A model generated the notes under the pieces. That model searched no databases, was not told where the DNA came from, and worked only from the letters and a program-made list of their open reading frames with translations. From the NCBI GenBank assembly GCA_024639625.1, contig JAHEIA010000262.1, forward strand, positions 1 through 5,262: a DNA stretch of 5,262 nucleotides, given 5' to 3'. Shown here piece after piece: positions 1-5,262 of this stretch. The stretch comes from Chromatiales bacterium. GTDB taxonomy: Bacteria; Pseudomonadota; Gammaproteobacteria; Chromatiales; Chromatiaceae. Made by a program: the position numbers and the translations under genes. Each line of letters starts with the position of its first letter. The stretch's first letter is position 1.

Positions 1-2
1 CC

Positions 3-719
3 GGCGGTGGTACGCCACCGCGCACTGCCGGTCCCGGAGAAACTACACCCCCGCATGGCAGCGCCCCAGCGGTGTCCAGCGCTTCCGCCGCCGCGAGCAG
101 CGAATTTGCACCCCACACCCCCGGCAGCGGCGTTGCGTCGCAAACCCCGGGCCAACCGGTTCCGGCAACGGTTCCGCCGGCAGCACGCGAAGGCAAACCA
201 GCAAAACAGCCCGCAACGCCAGCTCCCTCTGCCGCTCGTGCAAGCGACAAACAGAGTGCGGGTGCCCGGCGATCTGCGGCTCTGCCTGCCGCCGACGCCC
301 CAACCCCGGGCGCAGATGCCGCAGACAGCCCGCGGGCCACTGCAGAGGGGGCCTCTGGGAGCGGAAGTGAGCGCAAGAGGGGGGAGCGAGACGCCGCAAC
401 GGCAGCCCGAGCCGCGGGCTCCGCGATAGCGCCACGGGCGACGCCCGGAACAGAACAAAGCCGAAAGAAGTCGACGGGCGGTGCACCTCGGCGGAGCACA
501 AGCGGGAAACCGGCGCGGGCGCCGGCATCCCCGCGCAAGGTTGCACCAGCCCCGGCGCAGAAGACTCAGGAGCAGCCGGCGGCCCAGGACGCAGAAGATG
601 CCCAGGCCTCCGCCGGGAAGGAAGAGGTCAAAACCAAGCGGGCGGTACGGCCAAGCAAGAAATCGGCGTCGGACCGGCGGCGGCGCGGGATCCGATTGAA
701 GAACGGAGCTCATCTATGA
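3..719 (+). CDS. C-terminal part of an Ala/Pro-rich disordered-tail protein (5' end outside window)
   Basis: The frame is open from the first complete codon at base 3 to the TGA at 717-719, giving 238 residues with no upstream stop, so the real start lies before the window. An internal GTG at 72 is possible but unsupported. The visible part is low complexity: Ala, Pro, Ser, Gly, Thr and, toward the end, Lys, Arg, Glu and Gln, with no hydrophobic core, membrane segment or recognisable domain. The last 40 residues are strongly basic and end in a cluster containing DRRRRGIRLKNGAHL. This fits a long disordered tail on a folded domain encoded upstream. The stop overlaps the next gene's ATG, which supports this frame over the antisense and +1 frames that are also open here. 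Pentapeptide-repeat genes sit beside DUF4150 (PAAR-like) or DUF2169 proteins in some type VI secretion islands, so a PAAR-like protein with a tail is one possibility. Nothing visible proves it, and the function is unknown. Confidence 0.7.
   Translation, partial: GGGTPPRTAGPGETTPPHGSAPAVSSASAAASSEFAPHTPGSGVASQTPGQPVPATVPPAAREGKPAKQPATPAPSAARASDKQSAGARRSAALPAADAPTPGADAADSPRATAEGASGSGSERKRGERDAATAARAAGSAIAPRATPGTEQSRKKSTGGAPRRSTSGKPARAPASPRKVAPAPAQKTQEQPAAQDAEDAQASAGKEEVKTKRAVRPSKKSASDRRRRGIRLKNGAHL
705..708 (+). promoter_or_regulatory. Shine-Dalgarno site (GGAG) for the pentapeptide-repeat gene
   Basis: GGAG lies 7 bases before the ATG at 716, inside the last codons of the upstream gene. It fixes the start of the pentapeptide-repeat gene and, with the ATGA stop/start overlap, points to translational coupling of the two genes. 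Confidence 0.75.
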
Positions 720-1567
720 TCGAGATCAAACACCGAGTCACAGGCGAAGTACTGCGCGTTCTGGAGGCCGACACCCTGGCAGGTGCCGATCTGCGCGACG
801 ACGTCCTCGATTGCGCGGACCTGCGAAACGCCGACCTAAGCCGTGCCTGGCTGCAGGAGGCGGACTTGTCTGGAGCGGACCTTTCAGGAGCGAAGCTCGA
901 CGGAGCGCTTCTCATCCGGACGCAACTGGATAACGCCAACCTGGAGGGTGCCGTTTTCTCTGGAACCCGAATGAGCGACGGATCCCCCGGCAGCGGGGCC
1001 GTGCTTACCAACAGTGTGATGCGCAAGGTAAGGCTCGATTCCTGCGACATGCGCTATGTGGACATGCACGGGGCAGATCTAACGGACGCGGTCATACTGC
1101 GCAGCGACTTGACCGACGCCTGCCTAACGGATACGAAATTGTTACGCCTGCGGGTCGAGGACTCCCAATTGATCGAATCGCTGATGCGTGGCGCGGATCT
1201 CAGGGACGCTCGCTTCTGCAGCACTCACATGAATGGGGCGAAGCTGGTGGGGGTGAATGCCGACCGTGCGCGATTTGGCGGCAATGGCTGTACGCCGGCG
1301 GTTCTCAACTTGGCGAACATGCGAGGGGCCAGTCTGGTGGAGGCGGACCTGCGGGGCGTATCGATGCGAGATGTTAATCTGCACCACGCCAATCTCAGCG
1401 CGGCCGACCTGAGCGGAGCCTTGATGATGGGTGCCGTGTTGCGCCATGCCGATGTCACCGACGCGAATTTCCAGGGCGTCGAGCTGGTGACAGTGAATAT
1501 CACCTTCGCGAATTTTTCCAAGGCGAAGAACGCGGAAATCCCGGCCTTCAAGAAGAACGTGAGGTGA
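716..1567 (+). CDS. Pentapeptide-repeat protein, 283 aa
   Basis: The protein has a short lead (residues 1-20) and then almost continuous A(D/N)Lxx-type pentapeptide repeats from about residue 21 to 270. Clear examples are ADLRN, ADLSG, ANLEG, ADLTD, ADLRD and ADLSG. It ends in a short basic tail (AFKKNVR). Such repeats fold into a right-handed quadrilateral beta-helix, four pentapeptides (20 residues) per coil. Two Gly/Pro-containing stretches break the pattern, at about residues 86-99 and 188-200, and each is followed by an AVL tripeptide (95-97 and 195-197). There is no signal peptide or membrane segment, so a cytoplasmic location is expected. The start is set by GGAG 7 bases upstream and by the overlap with the preceding stop, so the two genes are almost certainly co-transcribed. 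Family members include gyrase-protecting DNA mimics and many proteins of unknown role. Nothing here allows a choice, and the link to a secretion cluster is speculative. Confidence 0.93.
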   Translation: MIEIKHRVTGEVLRVLEADTLAGADLRDDVLDCADLRNADLSRAWLQEADLSGADLSGAKLDGALLIRTQLDNANLEGAVFSGTRMSDGSPGSGAVLTNSVMRKVRLDSCDMRYVDMHGADLTDAVILRSDLTDACLTDTKLLRLRVEDSQLIESLMRGADLRDARFCSTHMNGAKLVGVNADRARFGGNGCTPAVLNLANMRGASLVEADLRGVSMRDVNLHHANLSAADLSGALMMGAVLRHADVTDANFQGVELVTVNITFANFSKAKNAEIPAFKKNVR

Positions 1568-1631
1568 CGGTGGCCGGCGCGGCGCATGCCTTTGTGCACG
1601 CCTCGACCGCCCTACTCGCATGATCAACTGC

Positions 1632-1649
1632 TTGCGCCGCGTCGCGCAA
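1632..1649. repeat. Small inverted repeat between convergent genes
   Basis: TTGCGC and GCGCAA form a perfect 6-base stem around a 6-base loop in the 119-base gap between the convergent pentapeptide-repeat and amylosucrase genes. No T-run follows on either strand, so it does not qualify as an intrinsic terminator. It could slow transcription from either side or be chance in GC-rich sequence. A 10-base palindrome (TGCGTACGCA) follows at 1668-1677. No other signal was seen in this gap. Confidence 0.3.
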
Positions 1650-1686
1650 ACGGCGAACACCGCGCGCTGCGTACGCAATGGGCAGG

Positions 1687-3639
1687 TTAGGTTACCGGCC
1701 GTGCCAACACCATGAAATCGTAAGGCTCCATGGCAAGAGTGTGGGTGGCCACGATGGTACGTCCGGCAACCAGATCCACCACGCTCTTGCGCAGACCCAG
1801 CATGCGTAGTCGCCGACCCTCGATCGGTTGCTCCGCTTCACTGAAATTAGCCAATACGAGCACGCTGTTTTCGTCATGCGTGCAGAAATAACCGAACACG
1901 TGCGGGTTGCCGGTATCCACGATCTCGGTCTCCGACCGGGTGAAAGCAAGGTTTTGCTGACGGATCTGTATCAGGCGCAGAAGGCCCTGGTAGATGCGCC
2001 CCGGGATCGACGTCCGATCCCGGCGCTGCTCCGCGCGTTCCACATCAAAGGTGGAACGGTGTACCCAGCGAGTATCACCGATTCTGGCGGGGATCTCTTC
2101 GTAGGTGTAGTCATTCAGCATCCCAATCTCGTCGCCGAGATAAAGCAGCGGAACTCCACCGATCGTGAGAATGATCCCGTGGATCAGCAGAATACGACGA
2201 ATGGCGAGATCGATTTCTTCCTCGTCATCCTCGCGCAACCCTTTTTCTAGGCCGGTTAAGGAAGCGCAGGTCCCCGAGATCCTCGCTTCGCCCGTCGCCG
2301 GATCTTCCTGAAACGGCAATCCACTGGCGAAACTTCCTTTGAAGCTGCCGGTATAAAACGCGGTAAGGAAGCGGCGGTGGGAGCCCGCGTCGAGCCCTAG
2401 CGCTTGGATATCGTCGTTGGAAAAGGCGAAGCCGATATCATCATGACACCGCACATAGTTCACCCAGGCGCAGCCAGATGGGATCGCAAACCGGCGTTCC
2501 ATTGCGATGCGCAGCGCCCGCACATCCCTGGTGGCAAGCGAGTTCCACAACAGGGCCATCAGCTGCGGGTTGTACGACAGCTGGCACTCCTCTTCGCTGA
2601 TGTACCTGCGTACCTCGTCCGGGTGGACGATCGCCTCCGACTTAAACACCATCGCGGGCGCGGCAACGCGAACTAAGGCGTTGAATGCTTGGATGATGAC
2701 GTGTGCCTGGGGCAGATTCTGGCAACTGGTACCCAGCTCTTTCCAGATGAATGCAACGGCATCCAGGCGCAGAATCTCCACGCCCTGGTTGGCAAGAAAC
2801 AGCATCTCTTCCAGCATGCGGCTGAATACGACCGGGTTCTCGTAATTGAGGTCCCATTGGTAGTTGTGGAAGCTGGTCCAGACCCATTTTCGGATGCGAT
2901 TGCGGTAGGTAAAGGAACCCGGGTGCTCGTCGGGAAAGACCGGTATCAGGCTGCGCTCGTAGGCATCCGGCAGACTGCGGTCTGGAAACATCCGGAAGTA
3001 ATCCTGGTACTCAGGATCTCCGGCTAACGCCTGTCTCGCCCAGTCGCTTTCGTCAGACGTGTGGTTGAATACGAAGTCAAGACAGAGGGAAATGCCATGT
3101 TGACGGAACTCTGCGGCGAGCTCGGCCAGGTCGTCCATGGTGCCCAGCCGCGGATCCACCTGGCGATAGCTGGAGACCGCGTACCCACCGTCGTTGTCCC
3201 CGGCAGGGACTTTGTAGAGGGGCATCAGATGAAGGTAGTTGACGCCGAGTTCCGCCAGATAGGGGATGCGTTCGCGAAGTCCCGTCAGGTCGTCGGCAAA
3301 AAGGTCCACATAACACATCGCCCCCACGACACGATGTGACTGGTACCAATAGGGATCCGTCTCGCGCAGGGCGTCCAGCGCTTTTAGCTCCGCAGGACGC
3401 TGCAGCCACATCTGCGTCGCCGACCCCAGGATATTTTCCAGATGGAAAAAGAAATCGTACTGTTCACCGTACAATTGGTGCAGAGCTTCGAACAGCCGAG
3501 GGAAGTGTCTCTGTAAGCGGTGGATGTAGCCAGCCCATTCATCGCTGTCCACCTGTGCCGAAAACTGGGATTCAAGGCGTGGAAGAACCCGTCTCAGCGA
3601 CGAAGCGGCGTGGACTTGATACCAGGAGGAGGTTTTCAT
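1687..3639 (-). CDS. ams: Amylosucrase (GH13 sucrose glucosyltransferase), 650 aa
   Basis: Amylosucrase (EC 2.4.1.4) moves glucose from sucrose onto an alpha-1,4-glucan, releasing fructose without needing a nucleotide sugar. The protein has an N-terminal helical domain (about 1-95), a (beta/alpha)8 barrel and a C-terminal beta domain (about 560-650). Visible landmarks are DGGYAVSSY at 150-158, DFVFNHTSD at 188-196, LRLDAVAFIW at 290-299 (nucleophile D293), FKSEAIVHP at 332-340 (acid/base E335) and YVRCHDDIGF at 395-404 (third acid D400). Residues D150 and R524 match the pair that closes the sucrose pocket in the Neisseria polysaccharea enzyme. The stretch between barrel strands 7 and 8 (about 401-467) keeps the extra domain typical of this family. 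The length fits (about 640 aa usual). There is no signal peptide, so it is likely cytoplasmic. GGGGA 6 bases upstream supports the ATG. It lies 121 bases behind the phosphatase gene on the same strand. The related sucrose hydrolases share these motifs, so polymer formation is not proven. Confidence 0.93.
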   Translation of the reverse strand: MKTSSWYQVHAASSLRRVLPRLESQFSAQVDSDEWAGYIHRLQRHFPRLFEALHQLYGEQYDFFFHLENILGSATQMWLQRPAELKALDALRETDPYWYQSHRVVGAMCYVDLFADDLTGLRERIPYLAELGVNYLHLMPLYKVPAGDNDGGYAVSSYRQVDPRLGTMDDLAELAAEFRQHGISLCLDFVFNHTSDESDWARQALAGDPEYQDYFRMFPDRSLPDAYERSLIPVFPDEHPGSFTYRNRIRKWVWTSFHNYQWDLNYENPVVFSRMLEEMLFLANQGVEILRLDAVAFIWKELGTSCQNLPQAHVIIQAFNALVRVAAPAMVFKSEAIVHPDEVRRYISEEECQLSYNPQLMALLWNSLATRDVRALRIAMERRFAIPSGCAWVNYVRCHDDIGFAFSNDDIQALGLDAGSHRRFLTAFYTGSFKGSFASGLPFQEDPATGEARISGTCASLTGLEKGLREDDEEEIDLAIRRILLIHGIILTIGGVPLLYLGDEIGMLNDYTYEEIPARIGDTRWVHRSTFDVERAEQRRDRTSIPGRIYQGLLRLIQIRQQNLAFTRSETEIVDTGNPHVFGYFCTHDENSVLVLANFSEAEQPIEGRRLRMLGLRKSVVDLVAGRTIVATHTLAMEPYDFMVLARPVT

Positions 3640-3645
3640 TCGACA

Positions 3646-3650
3646 TCCCC
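3646..3650 (-). promoter_or_regulatory. Shine-Dalgarno site (GGGGA) for amylosucrase
   Basis: Read on the minus strand, GGGGA lies 6 bases before the amylosucrase ATG at 3639 and supports that start. The rest of the 3640-3760 gap holds no strong hairpin or T-run. An AATAAT box on the minus strand (about 3691-3696) resembles a -10 element but lacks a good -35, so read-through from the phosphatase gene is the simpler reading. Confidence 0.55.
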
Positions 3651-3760
3651 ATTACTGCAAGTCGGCCCTGTGACGGCCCGTAGAGGTGGCATTATTGCGC
3701 CAAGCCCTAGTCCGGTTGCGGCGCGGAATCCAGCCCGATCCCTCGCTTCTCGGTTCGGCG

Positions 3761-4369
3761 CTACGGCGCTCCCAGAAGAACAGAACGCAACACCTCGTTC
3801 TCCGCTCGCACCCAGTTGCCCTCGGAACTCGCTTTGGTGTCTTGTTCATACAGTTCATAGGCGCGACGCTCGATGGTCTCTCGATAACGCGCTATGAGGT
3901 CCTCGCGGCATCCGGAATAGGCCTCCCAAGCCGGCACCGCCCCCGATCTGCCGGCGTGGATCAAGCCGATCGCGTGGTCGGGTGACAGGTTCTCCACCAG
4001 CGTGAGGTACCCCAACACCGTAAGTGGGGCGCGGCCGAGCCCGGCTGTACAGTGTACATAGGTCCGATGCCCTCGGCTCTGTAACTTGGCGAGCGTCCGC
4101 ACCGCATCCGGCAGGCGGCGTCGTTGATCCGCAACGTCGAAATCCCGGACCGGGCATCGAGCCATGGCGAGGCCCAAGCCGTCGGCTCGTTGCCGCATAT
4201 CGGGATAATCGATCTTCCAGTAGGCGAGACAGTCGTCGTGCTGCAGCGAGAGTACGGAGGAAACGCCGGTGCCCGCTCGGATACGATCTAGATCATCCGG
4301 TGTCATAGGGCAGGTTCCGATCACGATCTTCGGGGTTACCTCGCCCCAATTGAGAGACCATTTCCACAT
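3761..4369 (-). CDS. SEX4/LSF2-like dual-specificity (glucan) phosphatase with DUF2934-like C-terminus, 202 aa
   Basis: This is a cysteine-based dual-specificity phosphatase. The P-loop is HCTAGLGRAP at residues 106-115, with nucleophile C107 and R113. The CxAGxGR form is the mark of glucan phosphatases (laforin, SEX4, LSF2), and CTAGLGRAP is the plant SEX4/LSF2 version. The D-loop RDFDVAD (75-81) supplies the expected acid D76 and the aromatic F77 that lines the glucan channel in SEX4. IVIGTCPMTPDDLDRI (15-30) and the segment with LQHD and AYW (42-51) also follow the SEX4 recognition region. No carbohydrate-binding module (CBM48) is present. Residues about 166-195 (IERRAYELYE, then NWVRAENEV) look like DUF2934. 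Dephosphorylation of a phosphorylated alpha-glucan is inferred; protein or phospholipid substrates remain possible. The ATG at 4369 is preferred to an in-frame TTG at 4384 because GGAAAA precedes it. The gene probably forms an operon with the downstream amylosucrase. Confidence 0.88.
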   Translation of the reverse strand: MWKWSLNWGEVTPKIVIGTCPMTPDDLDRIRAGTGVSSVLSLQHDDCLAYWKIDYPDMRQRADGLGLAMARCPVRDFDVADQRRRLPDAVRTLAKLQSRGHRTYVHCTAGLGRAPLTVLGYLTLVENLSPDHAIGLIHAGRSGAVPAWEAYSGCREDLIARYRETIERRAYELYEQDTKASSEGNWVRAENEVLRSVLLGAP

Positions 4370-4374
4370 TGTGC

Positions 4375-4380
4375 TTTTCC
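4375..4380 (-). promoter_or_regulatory. Ribosome binding site (GGAAAA) choosing the ATG start of the phosphatase
   Basis: On the minus strand GGAAAA lies 5 bases before the ATG at 4369, with its GGA core 8 bases away. It overlaps the coding sequence that a start at the upstream TTG (4384) would give, so it favours the shorter 202-residue protein. The match to the consensus is only moderate. Confidence 0.45.
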
Positions 4381-4586
4381 ACAAGGCTCCGCGTGCCGCG
4401 ACTCTGTCGGAATCGCGTCATCGATAAAAGCCGTCCGTATTCCGTTCGATACTCCCCGTCCTGGGCCCGAGCGGGGTCTACCATATCACAGAGGCAAGGA
4501 AAATCGGGAGTCTCGGATGGCAATGAGCGATCGGCCTCCCCTCGCCTTCACATGCGGCTAGACAGGGGCTATTCAAGCCTAGGAAA

Positions 4587-4613
4587 CCGAGATCGGAAAG
4601 CCTGTGATCTCGG
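4587..4613. repeat. Perfect 8-base inverted repeat in the divergent intergenic region
   Basis: CCGAGATC at 4587-4594 and GATCTCGG at 4606-4613 are exact reverse complements separated by 11 bases. The stem is stable, but no T-run follows on either strand, so it is not a standard terminator. It lies about 215 bases from each flanking start codon. It could be an operator for a dimeric regulator acting on both genes, or a hairpin in a leader transcript. No riboswitch consensus was recognised around it. Confidence 0.6.
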
Positions 4614-4692
4614 CGAACCTGGTGCAACTCGGGAAATTGGGGACGTTTCGGCGGAATATGGCCTAGCAATCTCGTAAACTCTGGTAAATTTC

Positions 4693-4708
4693 TACCCTGC
4701 CCGGGGTA
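4693..4708. repeat. Short inverted repeat (TACCC/GGGTA) before the HD-GYP gene
   Basis: TACCC and GGGTA pair over a 6-base spacer, and a GGTA/TACC pair overlaps it on the left (4683-4696). The cluster of GGTAA-like half-sites sits at the edge of the AT-rich, promoter-like stretch 120-145 bases before the HD-GYP start. It may be a regulator site, but arms this short can be chance. Confidence 0.25.
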
Positions 4709-4827
4709 ATTCAGATCGTTGGAACCGCAAATTTTGTTACACTCATACAAAATTATTGCCGCCGATCGCGGAGGGTTGCTTCGGACTGGCAGCTAGCTGA
4801 GCGCCGCTGAGAGATAGAATAAGAATC

Positions 4828-5262
4828 ATGCATATCAATGAAATGCAAATCGGCGTAGACCAGTTAAAGGTCGGCATGTTCGTATCCAAGCTCGATCGTC
4901 CGTGGCTGGATACACCGTTCTTGATCCAGGGATTCAAGATCACCTCGATCGATGAGATCGAGCAGCTCAGGAATCACTGCAATCACGTTTTCATCGACGT
5001 CGAGCAAGGGATACGCCCCTCGCCGCGGGTTGCGTCATTCCAAGTCGCAAAGCCGTCAATTATCCCTAAGCAGAACGAATATCAAAAGCTGCGAAAACGG
5101 GAGTACGAAAAGACCAGCAGCTTCGAAGAGGAACTCCCCAAGGCGAGGGCGATCCACCGAGACCTGAGCAAGAATATATCCAAGGTCATGGCGGACCTGC
5201 GCGACGACAAGCAACTGGACGTCGGCTCGCTGAAACAGCATGTGGATGCCCTGCTCGGCAGC
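4828..5262 (+). CDS. HD-GYP domain protein, N-terminal DUF3391 part (3' end outside window)
   Basis: The frame is open from ATG 4828 to the window end, giving 145 residues. VDQLKVGMFVSKLDRPWLD at 10-28, TPFLIQGFKI at 29-38, IEQLRNHC at 44-51 and VFIDVEQG at 54-61 are the hallmark segments of DUF3391, which precedes the HD-GYP domain in many proteobacterial proteins. Residues about 80-130 are charged and helical, as expected for the linker leading into HD-GYP. The catalytic domain itself is beyond the window, so its HD and GYP residues cannot be checked. HD-GYP enzymes usually hydrolyse the second messenger c-di-GMP. There is no membrane segment or signal peptide in the visible part. An in-frame ATG at 4843 is possible, but neither start has a strong ribosome site (GAGAG lies 14 bases before 4828). 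The gene is transcribed away from the phosphatase/amylosucrase pair. Confidence 0.9.
   Translation, partial: MHINEMQIGVDQLKVGMFVSKLDRPWLDTPFLIQGFKITSIDEIEQLRNHCNHVFIDVEQGIRPSPRVASFQVAKPSIIPKQNEYQKLRKREYEKTSSFEEELPKARAIHRDLSKNISKVMADLRDDKQLDVGSLKQHVDALLGS

Larger units (their letters stand above)
4370..4827. other. Noncoding region between divergent genes
   Basis: This 458-base stretch separates the start of the phosphatase (leftward) from the start of the HD-GYP gene (rightward), so it should carry both promoters. Open frames inside it translate to sequence without family character and lack good ribosome sites, and I do not count them. Composition changes along it: GC-rich up to about 4660, then AT-rich from about 4670 to 4760, which is the likeliest place for the rightward promoter. 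TTGGAA and TTGTTA boxes and TACACT or TACAAA boxes occur there, but none has the standard 16-18 base spacing, so no promoter is called. For the leftward promoter no convincing -35/-10 pair was found. The region holds the inverted repeats listed separately and a short palindrome CAGCTAGCTG at 4790-4799. Confidence 0.6.

Noticed and set aside
43..546. Open frame of 167 codons on the minus strand
   Set aside because: It lies antisense to the Ala/Pro-rich tail. GC-rich, low-complexity sequence leaves several frames open, and only the plus-strand frame ends in the ATGA overlap with a good ribosome site.
1632..1649. Intrinsic terminator between the convergent genes
   Set aside because: The stem is only 6 base pairs and no T-run follows in either direction, so it is listed as an inverted repeat only.
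1142..1678. Open frame of 178 codons antisense to the pentapeptide-repeat gene
   Set aside because: It mirrors the repeats of the real gene, and its translation shows no independent family features.
4370..4384. TTG start giving a 207-residue phosphatase
   Set aside because: The ATG five codons downstream has a better-placed GGAAAA and the usual start codon, and the extra residues carry no family feature.
4560..4660. Possible c-di-GMP (GEMM) riboswitch before the HD-GYP gene
   Set aside because: GGAAAGCC and paired arms are suggestive, but the conserved GGCAAAC and GACGCAAAGCC blocks of the GEMM-I class are missing.
4369..4677. Plus-strand open frame of 102 codons in the divergent region
   Set aside because: It starts inside the phosphatase start region, has a composition like random translation, and has no ribosome site.
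4478..4750. Minus-strand open frame of 90 codons upstream of the phosphatase
   Set aside because: It uses a TTG start without a ribosome site, has no recognisable domain and mixed codon use, and spans the inverted repeat. A small leader protein is possible but unsupported.
4783..4805. Sigma-54 promoter-like sequence (TGGCAG...TGAGC)
   Set aside because: The GG-to-GC spacing is 11 bases instead of 10, and the -12 element is not TTGC.

Overview
The window suggests a free-living, moderately GC-rich proteobacterium, most likely gammaproteobacterial. The grounds are an amylosucrase of the Neisseria/methylotroph type, an HD-GYP protein with a DUF3391 N-terminus, a pentapeptide-repeat protein behind an Ala/Pro-rich tail, and GGAG/GGGGA-type ribosome sites. 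The taxonomic call is inference. No RNA genes, CRISPR arrays, insertion sequences or att sites were found.

Layout: (1) 3-719 (+) is the 3' end of a protein whose visible part is one long, disordered, Ala/Pro/Ser/Lys-rich tail. (2) 716-1567 (+) is a complete pentapeptide-repeat protein whose ATG overlaps the stop of the tail protein (ATGA). (3) 1568-1686 is a short gap between convergent genes. (4) 1687-3639 (-) is a complete GH13 amylosucrase. (5) 3761-4369 (-), upstream of it on the same strand, is a dual-specificity phosphatase with the Cys-x-Ala-Gly-x-Gly-Arg loop of plant glucan phosphatases (SEX4/LSF2) and a C-terminal helix resembling DUF2934. (6) 4370-4827 is a 458-base noncoding region between divergent genes, holding a perfect 8-base inverted repeat. 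(7) 4828 to the window end (+) is the N-terminal 145 residues of an HD-GYP (c-di-GMP phosphodiesterase family) protein, cut by the window edge.

The most notable part is the minus-strand pair. Amylosucrase makes an alpha-1,4-glucan from sucrose. The gene directly upstream encodes a phosphatase whose active site and substrate-recognition segment look like those of the plant enzymes that remove phosphate from starch. Together they suggest a bacterial alpha-glucan synthesis and dephosphorylation module, which would need a glucan-phosphorylating enzyme outside this window. That functional link is inference. The family assignments rest on motifs visible in the translations and on remembered family sequences, with no database search behind them.
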